This document shows, one piece after another, positions 36,801 through 45,533 of a DNA stretch of 64,000 nt. The stretch spans positions 35,938 to 99,937 of the forward strand of contig JAUJOZ010000016.1 in the NCBI GenBank assembly GCA_030447415.1, written 5' to 3'. The position numbers and the translations under genes were made by a program. The notes under the pieces are model-generated. The model saw only the letters and a program-made list of their open reading frames with translations, made no database searches and was not told where the DNA came from. This DNA comes from Thermomicrobiales bacterium (GTDB taxonomy: Bacteria; Chloroflexota; Chloroflexia; Thermomicrobiales; UBA6265). Position 1 is the first letter of the stretch. Each line of letters begins with the position of its first letter.

Positions 36801-37360
36801 CGGGCAATGGTCCCCGTCTCCTGGACGAGCGGCACCGTTTCGTACCCGAGCGCCGTTGCCCACGCCAGCAATCCGGCCACGTTGAGGCGTTCGCCGACCC
36901 GGAGCACGCGCGTGTGGGCAGCGAGATCGGCCGGGCGCAACACGAGCTGGAGGAGCCCGTGAACCGACGCGACGACCACCGGCGCGTCGCTCGACGGACC
37001 AGCCTCCTGGTTGCGGCGCAGCCGATCGAGCAGCGCCACCCGCTGGGTCGCCATCGCGAGATCGAATGGGAGCTGCTCAAAGGGAAGCGTCTCGGGGGCG
37101 GGCCACGCCACCGGCCGGCGCGCCGGCGGCAGGAACTCGGCGAGCGCGTCCGAGAGAGCCTCCGCTCGGTCTGCACGGGCCGTCACCACGAGCGACACCG
37201 TCAGTCGCCTGGCGAGTAGCGATGCCATCAGCGCCGGGCGGGACGCTGACTGCAGGTCCGTCACCCGCACCCGGCCAGCCGGACCGGAGTCGAGCCGCTC
37301 ATGAAGAGCGCGGACCGCGGCGGCGTCCGAAAGAAGGGGGAGGAGGTGGCTGAGGGTCAT
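33842..37360 (-). CDS. mfd: Transcription-repair coupling factor
   Basis: 1172 residues from the ATG at 37360; the longer frame upstream is a non-conserved extension. N-terminal UvrB-like region with FDLAMATQRV and IVARRGGILDIFP-type wording. RNA-polymerase-interaction domain near 500-560 (GEFVVHVDHGIAKFLGL). Helicase motor with Walker A CGDVGFGKTEVALR near 650, VVVDEEQRFGVRHKE near 755 and ATPIPRTLHMS. C-terminal TRCF domain. Mfd pushes stalled RNA polymerase off DNA lesions and recruits UvrA. Promoter probably at 37452-37460. Confidence 0.96.
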   Translation of the reverse strand: MTLSHLLPLLSDAAAVRALHERLDSGPAGRVRVTDLQSASRPALMASLLARRLTVSLVVTARADRAEALSDALAEFLPPARRPVAWPAPETLPFEQLPFDLAMATQRVALLDRLRRNQEAGPSSDAPVVVASVHGLLQLVLRPADLAAHTRVLRVGERLNVAGLLAWATALGYETVPLVQETGTIARRGGILDIFPAGAEQPVRVDLFGDEIDSIRTFNPSSQRSEARLQSVTLLPPSELPLWRLREAAASIAALEQRDLRDEVAVEWRRMLDQMTLGVTPASVDLFAPYLLDEPCTLADYIGPDDLVLLDEPGAIRLAAKQLADQATELEAGFVANGELPPGLRCPIADWDDVEQRLSPHQTVEFGLDETATETNALSFAGIGEAPAYAGRMARAAEDVAVRLRDGWRVVVATDQVDRVTELFEEQDIFPRKDKRRGQDQTAPTPLPPGTLEVRASDLDGGWMAPDIRLLVISDLELFGFRKQTRRRGRRTIADDVAFAASLTPGEFVVHVDHGIAKFLGLVRLATGGVEREYMLLEYARGDKLYVPVDQSDRVSRYGGGGVEPEATRLGSGEWVKVKQRVRRAVREMAFELIQLYAARETVKGHAYGPDTQWDLELAESFPYQETADQQRAIDEVKSDLEGPEPMDRLVCGDVGFGKTEVALRAAFKVVNGGRQVAILVPTTVLALQHFATFSQRLAPYPVRVEMLSRLRSKAEQREVMAGLAAGSVDIVIGTHRLVQGDVRFKELGLVVVDEEQRFGVRHKEFFKRLRTEVDVLTMSATPIPRTLHMSLAGIRDISVIDTAPQARLPIRTFVTEFADHLVREVILREIDRGGQAYVVHNRVHDIDRLAHKLRSLVPEARVGVGHGQMDEQVLEEVILAFVRHEYDALVSTTIIESGIDIPNVNTIVVDNADTLGLTQLYQLRGRVGRSANRAYAYLLYRQNKPLSADAQARLEAIQEATELGAGLRVAMRDMEIRGAGNILGAEQSGHIAAIGYELYIRLLSQAVEEVRSGRLAAEPGAVTLDLPLTALIPADYVPDTELRLATYRRVAAVSSSDDLAQMRAELEDRFGPVPEEVEHLLALIALRLRCQALGIESVIEREREMVIRPVETASLDTRRLQRKLGRALRFTPHSLRLRLPDLELPWQTALDAVLDAIAARHPTAGGARAAR

Positions 37361-37451
37361 CAGAAGTGTCCACGGTTTCGCATGGGAAAGCACGCCGAAG
37401 GCACGACGAAAGCGGGCTTGGCCCCGCGGACCCGCCCGTGCTTCACGGTCG

Positions 37452-37460
37452 AGTGTAGCA
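37452..37460 (-). promoter_or_regulatory. Extended -10 promoter of mfd
   Basis: The minus strand reads TGCTACACT, an extended -10, about 92 bases before the mfd ATG. No consensus -35 at the right distance. Confidence 0.45.
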
Positions 37461-37518
37461 CGGGACGAGCGCTCCAACCGCTTGCCAGTTCGCGGGCGCA
37501 GCGCCAAGATACGAGGAA

Positions 37519-38259
37519 ATGCAGCCTGCACGACACGCGGATGGAGCCCGTTCGTCACGGGTGACCGCAACCCGGTTGGCGCTCAGCGTCGCGGCGGCGG
37601 TCGCCGCCGTCGTTGTCGTCGTCCTCGCTTTCACGCAACTCGATCAGCGAGCAGCGCCGCCCATCGTCATTGAAGACCCACGGGCCGAGGCCACGATCGT
37701 CGTCGCCGTGGAGGGCGCGGTTGCGAGCCCGGGAGTCTACACCCTGGGTGCGGACGCGCGAGTGCAGGACGCGCTCGCGGCAGCGGGCGGCATGACAAGC
37801 AGCGCGGACCTTGCCGCGCTCAATCCGGCACAACGCGTCCGTGATGAGGAGCGCATCGTCGTTCCACAGCGGGCGCCGACCCCGCCCGTGCCCCCGCCGC
37901 CATCGTACCCGCCGGCGATCGGCGCGCCACCCAGCGCGACGGCGATCAGCCCGCCACCCGGCGCGACGGCGGTCAGTGCGGACTCGCTGGAAGCGGTGCC
38001 CGCCGCGACATTGGCGGGGGCGACCGCGGCTACTCGATCGATTCGGCCGACGGCGGCCGCGGGAACGCTGGACATCAACCGGGCGACCGCCGCGGAGCTC
38101 GACACCCTGCCCGGCATTGGGCCCGTGCTGGCCCAGCGGATCGTCGATTACCGCAACCAGGTCGCACCGTTCGCCTCGGTGGATGACCTCGAGAACATCC
38201 AAGGGATCTCGGCCCGAATGGTGGAAGACCTACGGCCGCTCGTGACGGTGACCCCGTGA
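37519..38259 (+). CDS. comEA: ComEA-type DNA-binding competence protein
   Basis: 246 residues. One N-terminal transmembrane helix (LALSVAAAVAAVVVVVLAFT), then an SLBB domain (VVAVEGAVASPGVYTLGADA...IVVPQ), a Pro/Ala linker with an imperfect 27-base tandem repeat at about 37915-37970, and a C-terminal helix-hairpin-helix (LDINRATAAELDTLPGIGPV). ComEA captures incoming double-stranded DNA at the membrane. It overlaps comEC by four bases (GTGA), so translation is coupled. ATG directly behind GAGGAA. Confidence 0.92.
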   Translation: MQPARHADGARSSRVTATRLALSVAAAVAAVVVVVLAFTQLDQRAAPPIVIEDPRAEATIVVAVEGAVASPGVYTLGADARVQDALAAAGGMTSSADLAALNPAQRVRDEERIVVPQRAPTPPVPPPPSYPPAIGAPPSATAISPPPGATAVSADSLEAVPAATLAGATAATRSIRPTAAAGTLDINRATAAELDTLPGIGPVLAQRIVDYRNQVAPFASVDDLENIQGISARMVEDLRPLVTVTP

Positions 38260-39811
38260 CGGGTATCACGACGGGCTCCAGCCTTCTGGCGGGCGCTGCA
38301 TTCGGCTGGTGGGTGCCGCTGGTGGTGGCATTGGCAGCCGTAGCGGTCGTCACCCTCGGAGGTGGGCGGCGACTGACCGCGCCGGCGGTGTTGGTCATTG
38401 CGGCCGCAGCCTTCGGCGCTTGGCGCCACGAGCCACGGCCCGAGATTCGTGTGCCAACCTGGGTCGATGAGGCAGCTGCGATCCAAGGACAGGTAGGGTC
38501 CCCACCGGAGTCCAACGGGCGCCTGCGGTTCTTTGTTGTCAAGGTGCAGAAGGTGCGGATCGGGAGCCGATGGACCGCTGCCCAAGGCAAAGTCTCTGTG
38601 CCCGCACCGCTCCATCCCGCGGTAGGGCCCAATGACGACGTGCGCATTTCCGGAGAGGTCCAGTCGGCGTTAGACGAACCGGTCGCTCGGCGGGCGTACC
38701 TCCGCTCCCAGGGATTGGGGGCTTCGGTGTTCGCCACTCACGTCACCGTGCTCGCCCGGCGAACAGGGTGGCGCGAGTCGGCGGCGGCTGTTCGGCAGCG
38801 GCTGGATCAGGTGCTGGCGCGTGCGGCGCCGGGCGATGTGGGGGCGCTCCTGACGGGCTTGGTGACCGGGGATGACCGAGCGCTCTCAGCGGAGCGCCGA
38901 ACCGAGTTCGTGCGGACCGGAACCACCCACCTCACCGCCGTCAGTGGGAGCAATATCGCCCTGGTACTGACGATCATGGCGACGCTCGGGACGACCGGGG
39001 GCTGGCGGCGCAGCCTCGTGTGGCAGTGCTCCACCGTAGCGGCGCTCTGGGCCTATGCCACGGTCGTCGGTCTCGAGCCGCCGGCGCTGCGCGCGGCGGC
39101 GGTGGCGATGGCCGCGGTGTTCGCCAGCCGCCTAGGGCGGCGACCAGACTATCTCACACTCATCGTCCTTGCCGGAGCGCTGATGGTTGCCGTTTCCCCT
39201 GGGATGCTGTGGAGCCTGTCGTTCCAACTATCATTCGCGTCGTCACTTCACTGGCGGCGGTGCTCCCCTCACTCCGGCCGCAGGGCGCGCTCGGTTGGCT
39301 TGCTGCAGCCACGACGGCGACCACGGTGGCCCAGCTGGCGACGCTGCCCCTTCTGGTCCCCACTTTCGGCGAGCTCTCGCTCGTCAGCATCCCGGCGAAC
39401 CTGCTGTTGGGCCCAGCAATCCAAGTGGCCTTCCCGCTCGCCGCGGTGGCCTCCGCCGTGGGGTTGTGGTGGCCCCAGCTCGGTGAGGCTGTGGCCGCCC
39501 CGGCAGGGATCTGCGCGGAATACGCCTTCCTCATCGTCGGCGTCCTTGGCGGCTCCGACGACGCCGTGGCGACAGTCGCCTCCCCATCCCGTCCGATGAC
39601 CATCGCGCTGTACGCGTTCGCCATTACCGCCGTGACCGCGGCGAGCACCGAGGGGCGGGCATGGATGGCTCGGATCGTGACCTCCGTTCTGAAGCCAGGC
39701 TGCTCGCCCGCGGTCACGAGAAGGGGTGGTGCTCTCGACCCTCCGAGCCGCGACGGCTCGCACGCCCGGCCGTTGACAGGCCGCGGCGGCGGACGCTATG
39801 GTTCCGAGTAG
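38256..39811 (+). CDS. comEC: ComEC/Rec2 DNA-uptake channel, frameshifted and without a metallo-beta-lactamase domain
   Basis: The start overlaps comEA (GTGA). The N-terminal membrane/OB region is followed by the Competence-domain core: GALLTGLVTGDDRALS, FVRTGTTHLTAVSGSNIALV, PPALRAAAVAMAAVFASRLG and SFQLSFASSL. Near 39249 one base is missing. The remaining helices continue in another frame (LAAVLPSLRPQGALGWLAAA through FGELSLVSIPANLLLGPAIQ) to the stop at 39811. About 517 residues if repaired. ComEC passes single-stranded DNA across the membrane. No C-terminal MBL nuclease domain is present, so it is the short form. Confidence 0.85.
39773..39802 (+). promoter_or_regulatory. Promoter of tRNA-Glu
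   Basis: TTGACA (39773-39778), an 18-base spacer and TATGGT (39797-39802) lie 12 bases before the tRNA, inside the 3' end of the comEC frame. Confidence 0.75.
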
Positions 39812-39814
39812 CGT

Positions 39815-39888
39815 GCCCCCATAGTCTAGCGGCCTAGGACGTCACCCTTTCAAGGTGAAGATCGCGGGTTCGAATCCCGCTGGGGGTA
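39815..39888 (+). tRNA. tRNA-Glu (UUC)
   Basis: A 74-nt cloverleaf: acceptor GCCCCCA with TGGGGGT and discriminator A, D-arm TAGTCTAGCGGCCTAGG, anticodon stem TCACC/GGTGA around CTTTCAA (anticodon TTC), and T-arm GCGGGTTCGAATCCCGC. CCA is not fully encoded (ACC then G). Confidence 0.97.
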
Positions 39889-39961
39889 CCGCTCCACTCG
39901 TGTCCACCTTTCCCGCCCGTCGGCCGACTCCACCGCGCGGCGCCGGCGACATCGCCGACCG

Positions 39962-40921
39962 GTGAACGTCGTTGATGTCGCGATCATCACGGTCGTCGGC
40001 CTCCTCGCGGTGCTCGGCATGCGGCGGGGGTTTCTGCTTGGGACGCTCGACCTCGTTGGTGTCGTCGCTGCGCTGGCGGTCGCGGCGCTCTTCTATCGGC
40101 GCCTCATCCCGCCGCTTAGCGACCTGGGTCTCGCCCGGTCTACAGCGGCCGTGCTTTCCTTCGCCGCGCTCAACGTGGTCGCCCAGATCGTCGTCTCGTT
40201 CCTGACGGCTGCTCTGCTGCGGCCGTTGTTTCGTTCGCGCTGGCCATGGCTCATTCGGTTCTCCGACGGCGGCCTCGGACTCGTGGCGGGTGCGCTCAAG
40301 GGGCTTGCCATCGCCGCCCTCGTCGTCATGCCACTCGCCTTCTTGCAGCGGCCAATCGTCATCAGCGACGAGGTTCGCGACTCGCGTCTCGCCGACCCGC
40401 TCGTCGCGGCGGGGCTCGACGTGATCTACAACGCCGTGGAGCGCTACGACGTTGATTTGGCGGACTTCGCCGCGATTACCTCCCGGCCAGACCGACCCTC
40501 TATCGACCTGCCCTTCACGGTGACGGAGGGCCTGAGCGTCGACCCGGCCCTGGAATCGGACATGCTGCAGCTGGTCAACGCAGAACGCGCGGCTGCGGGA
40601 CTCGATCCGGTCGAGGCGGACCGTGAGCTGAGGGATGTGGCGCGGGCGCACAGCGAGGAGATGTTCCGCCTCGGCTACTTCGCGCATCGTTCGCCCGTGA
40701 CCGGCGAGCCGGCCGATCGCTTCCAGGCGGCCGGGATCAGCTACCTGACATCCGGGGAGAACTTAGCCTACGCGCCGTCGCTCGAGGTCGCTCATGAGGG
40801 GCTGATGGAGAGCCCAGGGCACCGGGCGAACATCCTGAACCCCGTCTTCACTCGCCTTGGGATCGGAATCGTTCGCAGCGAGCGCCGAGGCTTCATGTTC
40901 ACCCAGGAGTTCGCTGCCTGA
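39962..40921 (+). CDS. CvpA-like membrane domain fused to a CAP/SCP domain
   Basis: 319 residues from a GTG without a clear ribosome site. The first ~135 residues have four hydrophobic helices of the CvpA type (VVDVAIITVVGLLAVLGMRR, GLVAGALKGLAIAALVVMPL). After an acidic linker the C-terminal ~130 residues form a CAP/SCP domain (LVNAERAAAGLDPVEADREL, ARAHSEEMFRLGYFAHRSP, GENLAYAPS, SPGHRANILNPVFTRLGIGI) with the conserved His/Glu cavity residues. Known CAP roles include extracellular lytic or structural functions. Probably a membrane-anchored surface protein. Confidence 0.85.
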   Translation: MNVVDVAIITVVGLLAVLGMRRGFLLGTLDLVGVVAALAVAALFYRRLIPPLSDLGLARSTAAVLSFAALNVVAQIVVSFLTAALLRPLFRSRWPWLIRFSDGGLGLVAGALKGLAIAALVVMPLAFLQRPIVISDEVRDSRLADPLVAAGLDVIYNAVERYDVDLADFAAITSRPDRPSIDLPFTVTEGLSVDPALESDMLQLVNAERAAAGLDPVEADRELRDVARAHSEEMFRLGYFAHRSPVTGEPADRFQAAGISYLTSGENLAYAPSLEVAHEGLMESPGHRANILNPVFTRLGIGIVRSERRGFMFTQEFAA

Positions 40922-40990
40922 CGAGGACCGAGCAATCGCCCGTCCGCCGGGCGCGTACTCCGTCCGGCCTCCGGCAGGGAATTGCTCCGG

Positions 40991-41212
40991 CTATTGTGCG
41001 AGCGTGATACCGGCGGCCTGCAACTGCGTCGCGATCCGCTCGTTGTTGAGCGCAACGAGGTCGGCCGCGCGCTGGTAGGCCGCCACCGCGACCATCCGCA
41101 GCAGGTCGCCGTACGGCCCGAGATGCTCGGCCTCCTCCTGCGCCTCGTCGAGTTGGAACATGCGTCGCTCGATCTCCGCTTGCAACTCGTCATAGCTCAA
41201 CCCGACGCTCAC
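40991..41212 (-). CDS. Small helical protein of unknown function
   Basis: 73 residues from a GTG with AAGGAG six bases upstream; the same frame reads on to 42250 but only as the shadow of the plus-strand gene. Sequence: LSYDELQAEIERRMFQLDEA, EEAEHLGPYGDLLRMVAVAA, strongly helical and probably a coiled-coil dimer. No family recognised. It stands alone between convergent and divergent neighbours. Confidence 0.6.
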   Translation of the reverse strand: MSVGLSYDELQAEIERRMFQLDEAQEEAEHLGPYGDLLRMVAVAAYQRAADLVALNNERIATQLQAAGITLAQ

Positions 41213-41356
41213 GGCTTGCTCCTTGCTGGGGAAGCAGGAATGGTGCGGAGCGGCCCGCCCCGGGCGGCGCCGCGTAACCGGCATGGCCGGTGCTAGATGG
41301 TAGATTGTAGCGGTCGGTTGCCGGGGGCAGTTCGAGCGAAGGACGGGGAGGCGGCG

Positions 41357-42331
41357 ATGGACATCATCCTTCCAGTAGCCGGGTTTGGAACGCGGCTGCG
41401 CCCGCAGACGTGGAGCAAGCCGAAGCCACTGGTCGGCCTCGCCGGCAAGCCGATGCTCGCACATGTCCTGGACCGGGTCATGCCGCTCAGCCCGGGGCAA
41501 CTCGTCTTTATCACCGGCTTCCTCGGGGACCAGATCGAAGCTTGGGCCCGTGCCAACTATGATCTCCCGCTGGCCTTTGTCGAGCAGCCGGAGATGCTCG
41601 GCCAGACCGATGCCATCATCCGCACCCGTCATCTGGTGGAAGGGGACGCCCTGATCCTCTTTCCCGACATGATCTTTGAGGCCAACTTTTCGGTCCTCCA
41701 GAACCTCGACGCCGATGCGGTCATGTTCACGAAGGAGGTCGAGGACCCGTCCGCCCTGGGCATAGCCGTCGTCGAGGGCGGCCGGGTCGTCAAGCTCGTT
41801 GAGAAGCCGCAAGAGCCGATCTCGCACCTCGCGGTGATCGGCATTTACTACGTCAAGCGGATGCCTGATCTCTACGCGGCAATCGACGAGCAGATGGCCC
41901 GCGGCATCCGGCTCAAGAACGAATACTTCATCGCCGACGCTTTCCAGCTCATGATCGACGGTGGAGCGAAGGTCGTCACCGCGCCGGTGAGCGCCTGGGA
42001 AGACTGTGGCAACGCCGAAGCCCTCCTCAGCACGAACCGGTACTTGTTGGAGCGCGAGGCACCGCGGACGCCACCTCGGGAGGGAGCCGTCATCGTGCCG
42101 CCGTCGTTTGTCGCGGAGAACGCGATCCTGGAGCGCGCGGTCGTCGGGCCGTTCGCCAGCGTAGGGGATGGCGCGACCGTGCGTGATACCGTCGTACGGG
42201 ACGCGATCCTGGAGGACGGCGCGGTCGTCGAGATGGCTGTCATCGAGCACGCAATCGTCGGCCGGAAGGCGCAGATTCGTGGCCGCGCCTCCCGCGTCAA
42301 CGTCGGCGACACGAGCGTCCTCGACCTGTGA
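41357..42331 (+). CDS. NDP-sugar nucleotidyltransferase (RmlA/GalU-like) with left-handed beta-helix tail
   Basis: 324 residues from the ATG at 41357 (GGGGAGG upstream). N-terminal pyrophosphorylase signature MDIILPVAGFGTRLRPQTWS and KPKPLVGLAGKPML. Central LILFPDMIFEANF and a sugar-binding VVKLVEKPQEP. The C-terminal repeats (AVVGPFASVGDGATVRDTVV, AILEDGAVVEMAVIEHAIVG) form a hexapeptide beta-helix. It activates a sugar phosphate for glycan or wall synthesis; the exact sugar is not deducible. Its stop overlaps prmA (GTGA). Confidence 0.85.
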   Translation: MDIILPVAGFGTRLRPQTWSKPKPLVGLAGKPMLAHVLDRVMPLSPGQLVFITGFLGDQIEAWARANYDLPLAFVEQPEMLGQTDAIIRTRHLVEGDALILFPDMIFEANFSVLQNLDADAVMFTKEVEDPSALGIAVVEGGRVVKLVEKPQEPISHLAVIGIYYVKRMPDLYAAIDEQMARGIRLKNEYFIADAFQLMIDGGAKVVTAPVSAWEDCGNAEALLSTNRYLLEREAPRTPPREGAVIVPPSFVAENAILERAVVGPFASVGDGATVRDTVVRDAILEDGAVVEMAVIEHAIVGRKAQIRGRASRVNVGDTSVLDL

Positions 42332-43329
42332 GCGGAGTCGAAGCGGCGTTCAGTGCCGGACACCACCGTGCGGATGAAAGTCCGTTGACCGACGGCGCCC
42401 AGTGGCTGGAGCTGGCGGTCGAGGTCGACCACGAAGCCGTCGAACCGGTCAGTGAGCTCTTCGCCCGGTATGGCTACAACCAGGGTGTCGTGATTGAGGA
42501 GCCGTTCCGGCAAGACCCCGACGGGGACAACATGGCGATCGACGGCAGTCGACCGGTGTGGGTCCGCACCTTCGTCTCCGCCGCTGACACCTCGCCGGAC
42601 GTGCTTGACGAGATTCGGCGTACGCTCTGGCATCTCGGGCGGCTTCGTCATGTGGGCGACCTCAACGTCACCTCCCGCCGCGAAGAAGACTGGGCCAATG
42701 CCTGGAAGGCCCACTACCGTGTCCACCGGGTCGGCCGGCGCGTCGTGATCCGTCCTCCCTGGCACGCCTACGCGCCGACGTTTGACGAGGTCGCGGTCGA
42801 GCTTGACCCCGGCATGGCGTTCGGGACGGGGCTGCACCCTTCGACCAAGCTGTGCGTGATAGCGCTTGAGGAGGAGATACGACCGGGCATGCGGGTGCTC
42901 GACGTGGGCACCGGCTCGGGTGTGCTCGCGATCGCCGCCGTGCTTCTCGGTGCAACTGCGGTCGACGCCGTCGACATCGAGCCGGTGGCGGTCCGCGCGG
43001 CCCGCGAGAACGCGGATCGGAATGGAGTGGCGGACCGCGTGCGGGTGGAGGAGGGCAGTGTGGGCCTGGGCCAACCGTTCGCCGGCACGTACGACCTCGT
43101 CCTCGCCAATATCATTGCCCGCATCCTCATTGAGCTCGCCCCCGGCATCGCCGCCGCCGTGGCCCCGGGCGGGTCCCTTGTCCTGGGTGGCATTATCGAG
43201 AGCCGAGAGCCGGCCGTCCGTCGCGTGTTCGACGCTGAGGGGTTGATGTTCCAACGGCGCGCGCAGATCGAGGACTGGGTCGCGCTGGTCTATCGGCGGC
43301 AGGGAGACGCGGGAAACGGCGGTCGCTAG
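42328..43329 (+). CDS. prmA: Ribosomal protein L11 methyltransferase
   Basis: 333 residues from a GTG overlapping the previous stop. The N-terminal domain includes WLELAVEVDHEAVEPVSELF and EEDWANAWKAHYRVHRVGRR, typical of PrmA. SAM-binding motif VLDVGTGSGVLAIAA near 190, and the target-site DLVLANIIARILIEL near 255. It trimethylates ribosomal protein L11. The N-terminal 25 residues are a non-conserved addition. The 43330-43569 gap holds no credible gene. Confidence 0.93.
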   Translation: MSGVEAAFSAGHHRADESPLTDGAQWLELAVEVDHEAVEPVSELFARYGYNQGVVIEEPFRQDPDGDNMAIDGSRPVWVRTFVSAADTSPDVLDEIRRTLWHLGRLRHVGDLNVTSRREEDWANAWKAHYRVHRVGRRVVIRPPWHAYAPTFDEVAVELDPGMAFGTGLHPSTKLCVIALEEEIRPGMRVLDVGTGSGVLAIAAVLLGATAVDAVDIEPVAVRAARENADRNGVADRVRVEEGSVGLGQPFAGTYDLVLANIIARILIELAPGIAAAVAPGGSLVLGGIIESREPAVRRVFDAEGLMFQRRAQIEDWVALVYRRQGDAGNGGR

Positions 43330-43569
43330 CCGCCTCCCGCCGGGGCCCTGATCCTTTCGGGTACACGTCTTGACGCCTGCCTTCCTCCCCACTGTCGTCG
43401 AGCGCGTGGTGTTACAGCGTCTGCATCTCTGAGCCGTTTCCGTCCGCGCTCTCCGTGGTAGACTCCCTCGTTGGTCCCGCCGCCGCCGCCCGAAGCGACC
43501 GGCGGCGTTGTGTGACCGACAAGTGCTCGTTCTCCGTGGTGCTTCCCCGTTACCAGGTGATTCTCCCAG

Positions 43570-45000
43570 ATGAGCCCCGTTGTCAGCCCTCTGTCGCAGC
43601 GCCGAGTCGACCTGGCTCCGCATGCGCCCGGTCTGGTCGAGGCAGTCGCGCCGGCCTCGCTGGCGGACGAGCTCGGCATCGAGGTGGGTGATCGCGTCGT
43701 CGGCATCAACGACCGCCCACTCCAAGACGCGCTCGACTTTCAGTTTCACGCGCAGGCCGACCGCGTCGTCCTCGACGTCGAACGGCGTGGCGTGGTCCTC
43801 CGGTACGTCCTCGACCTCGAGGGCGACGAGTACTGGGGCATCACGTTCGCCGACCCGACCTTCGACGGTGTCCGAGTGTGCGAGAACGCCTGTCCCTTCT
43901 GCTTCATCAAGCAGATCCCGACGGGGATGCGGAAGTCGCTCTACGTCATGGACGACGACTATCGCTACTCGATGCTCTACGGCAGCTTCGTGACCCTGAC
44001 TAACCTCACGGAGGACGACTGGCGGAGGATCGAGGACGAGCACATCAGCCCGATGCACGTTTCGGTGCACAGCACCGACCCCGAACTGCGGGTCGCCCTC
44101 GTCGGTAATCCTAAGGGCGGTCGAATCATGGAGGATCTGGCGCGCCTGGAGCGGGCGGGCATCGAGTTCCACGCCCAGCTCGTGCTCTGCCCCGGGGTCA
44201 ACGATGGTGGCGCGCTCGACCGCAGCCTGCGCGACCTGTCGACCTTCGGTGAGCGGCTCCTCTCCATCGCCGGCGTTCCCGTCGGTCTCACCCGCCATGG
44301 CCAGGAGCGGCAGAGCAAGCAGCTACGGATGTCACGCACCTGCATGCGCCTCCTCCCGGGTAAGCAGATCAACGTCCGACGGTACTCGCGTGACGAGGCC
44401 GAAGCGGTGATCGACCAGGCAGAGCCGTGGCAGGAGCGATTTCGTCGGGAGCGAGGTCGGACCTTCTTCTACCTTGGTGATGAGTTTTACCTGATGACGG
44501 GTCAGCCGGTGCCCGAGGCGGACCGCTACGACGGTTTCCCGCAGATCGAGGATGGCATCGGCATCACCCGGCATTTCCTAGAGCAGCTGGAAACGTATCT
44601 GCGCCGGTCGCGGCGCGGGGGCCTCGCCGGCGCGACCGGGACCGTCGCCTGTGGAACGCTCATCGGGCCAACGATGCGGCAGGCCGTCCACCGGTTCAAC
44701 GACCACACGGGTGCCGCCCTGGACGTTGTCCCGGTCGAGAACGTCTACCTCGGCTCGGAGATCAACGTTTCGGGGCTGCTGACCGGCCGTGACCTCCTTC
44801 ACGCCTTTACCGGACGGCGGGACGACGGCCCGCTCTATGTCTCGGACCGGATGCTCTCCCACCGAACAGGAACGTTTCTCGACGACACCACGGTGGAGGA
44901 GATCGCCGCGAAGCTGGGCCGGCCCGTCGTCACCGCCGCCCAGCTGAGTGACGTGGCGCGCGATCTTCGGCAACGCAACCGGCCGCGCCGCGCGGCGTGA
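43570..45000 (+). CDS. DUF512-family iron-sulfur protein with PDZ domain
   Basis: 476 residues. PDZ-like segment at about 18-70 (GLVEAVAPASLADELGIEVG, VVGINDRPLQDAL). Cysteine cluster CENACPFCFIKQIPTGMR near 105 (CX3CX2C, radical-SAM-like). Then YRYSMLYGSFVTLTNLTEDD and HVSVHSTDPELRVALVGNP, the hallmark of the DUF512 family of putative FeS oxidoreductases. Exact reaction unknown. It overlaps the next gene by four bases. Confidence 0.9.
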   Translation: MSPVVSPLSQRRVDLAPHAPGLVEAVAPASLADELGIEVGDRVVGINDRPLQDALDFQFHAQADRVVLDVERRGVVLRYVLDLEGDEYWGITFADPTFDGVRVCENACPFCFIKQIPTGMRKSLYVMDDDYRYSMLYGSFVTLTNLTEDDWRRIEDEHISPMHVSVHSTDPELRVALVGNPKGGRIMEDLARLERAGIEFHAQLVLCPGVNDGGALDRSLRDLSTFGERLLSIAGVPVGLTRHGQERQSKQLRMSRTCMRLLPGKQINVRRYSRDEAEAVIDQAEPWQERFRRERGRTFFYLGDEFYLMTGQPVPEADRYDGFPQIEDGIGITRHFLEQLETYLRRSRRGGLAGATGTVACGTLIGPTMRQAVHRFNDHTGAALDVVPVENVYLGSEINVSGLLTGRDLLHAFTGRRDDGPLYVSDRMLSHRTGTFLDDTTVEEIAAKLGRPVVTAAQLSDVARDLRQRNRPRRAA

Positions 45001-45410
45001 GCGCCCGCCGCGACCCGGCAAAGGCGCGCACCAGGTCCGGCAATGGGACAGCCTCACGCAGCCAACGCCCCGCGCCTCCCGATACGTCCGTGGTCGGTTC
45101 GATCTCGATTGCACCGGCTGGTGCCGTCCTGGCCGTCCTTGTCACGCCGCGCGCCGGCGTGACGGCGTTCGATCGATGGGAGTCTGGAGTGGCGCGGGTT
45201 CGGATCGCCGTTCCACCGGTCGACGGTGCGGCCAACAGCGCGCTGGTGCGTTTCCTCGCCGATGCCGCCGGTGTCGCGGGCTCACGGGTCCGCATCCTCA
45301 GCGGGACAAGTGGCAGGCGAAAGCGGGTGCTGTTCGAGGGTCTGACGGTCGAGGCGTTGGAGGAGCGACTGCGCCGGAGCTGGCTAGGTTCGCTCGATGG
45401 GTCGGCATGA
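44997..45410 (+). CDS. DUF167/YggU-family protein
   Basis: 137 residues from the GTG overlapping the previous stop. The first ~35 residues are Arg/Ser/Thr-rich and not conserved. The core (AVLVTPRAGVTAFDRWESGV, VRIAVPPVDGAANSALVRFL, VRILSGTSGRRKRVLFEGLT) matches the small YggU fold. Function unknown. Convergent with the GT2 gene. Confidence 0.85.
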   Translation: MSARRDPAKARTRSGNGTASRSQRPAPPDTSVVGSISIAPAGAVLAVLVTPRAGVTAFDRWESGVARVRIAVPPVDGAANSALVRFLADAAGVAGSRVRILSGTSGRRKRVLFEGLTVEALEERLRRSWLGSLDGSA

Positions 45411-45533
45411 GCCGGCCGTCATCGAGATATTGCGACCCAGGCCCGCGTCGGACGGGTTCCCAGGTATTCCTCGCTTCACACTTCATCCAGTGGGACCGGG
45501 CGAGCAACGATCGGACCCTGCCGCTTTCCCCAG

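Noticed and set aside
41872..44298. 808-residue minus-strand open frame
   Set aside because: Lies against the nucleotidyltransferase, prmA and DUF512 genes, all of which have clear family motifs on the plus strand.
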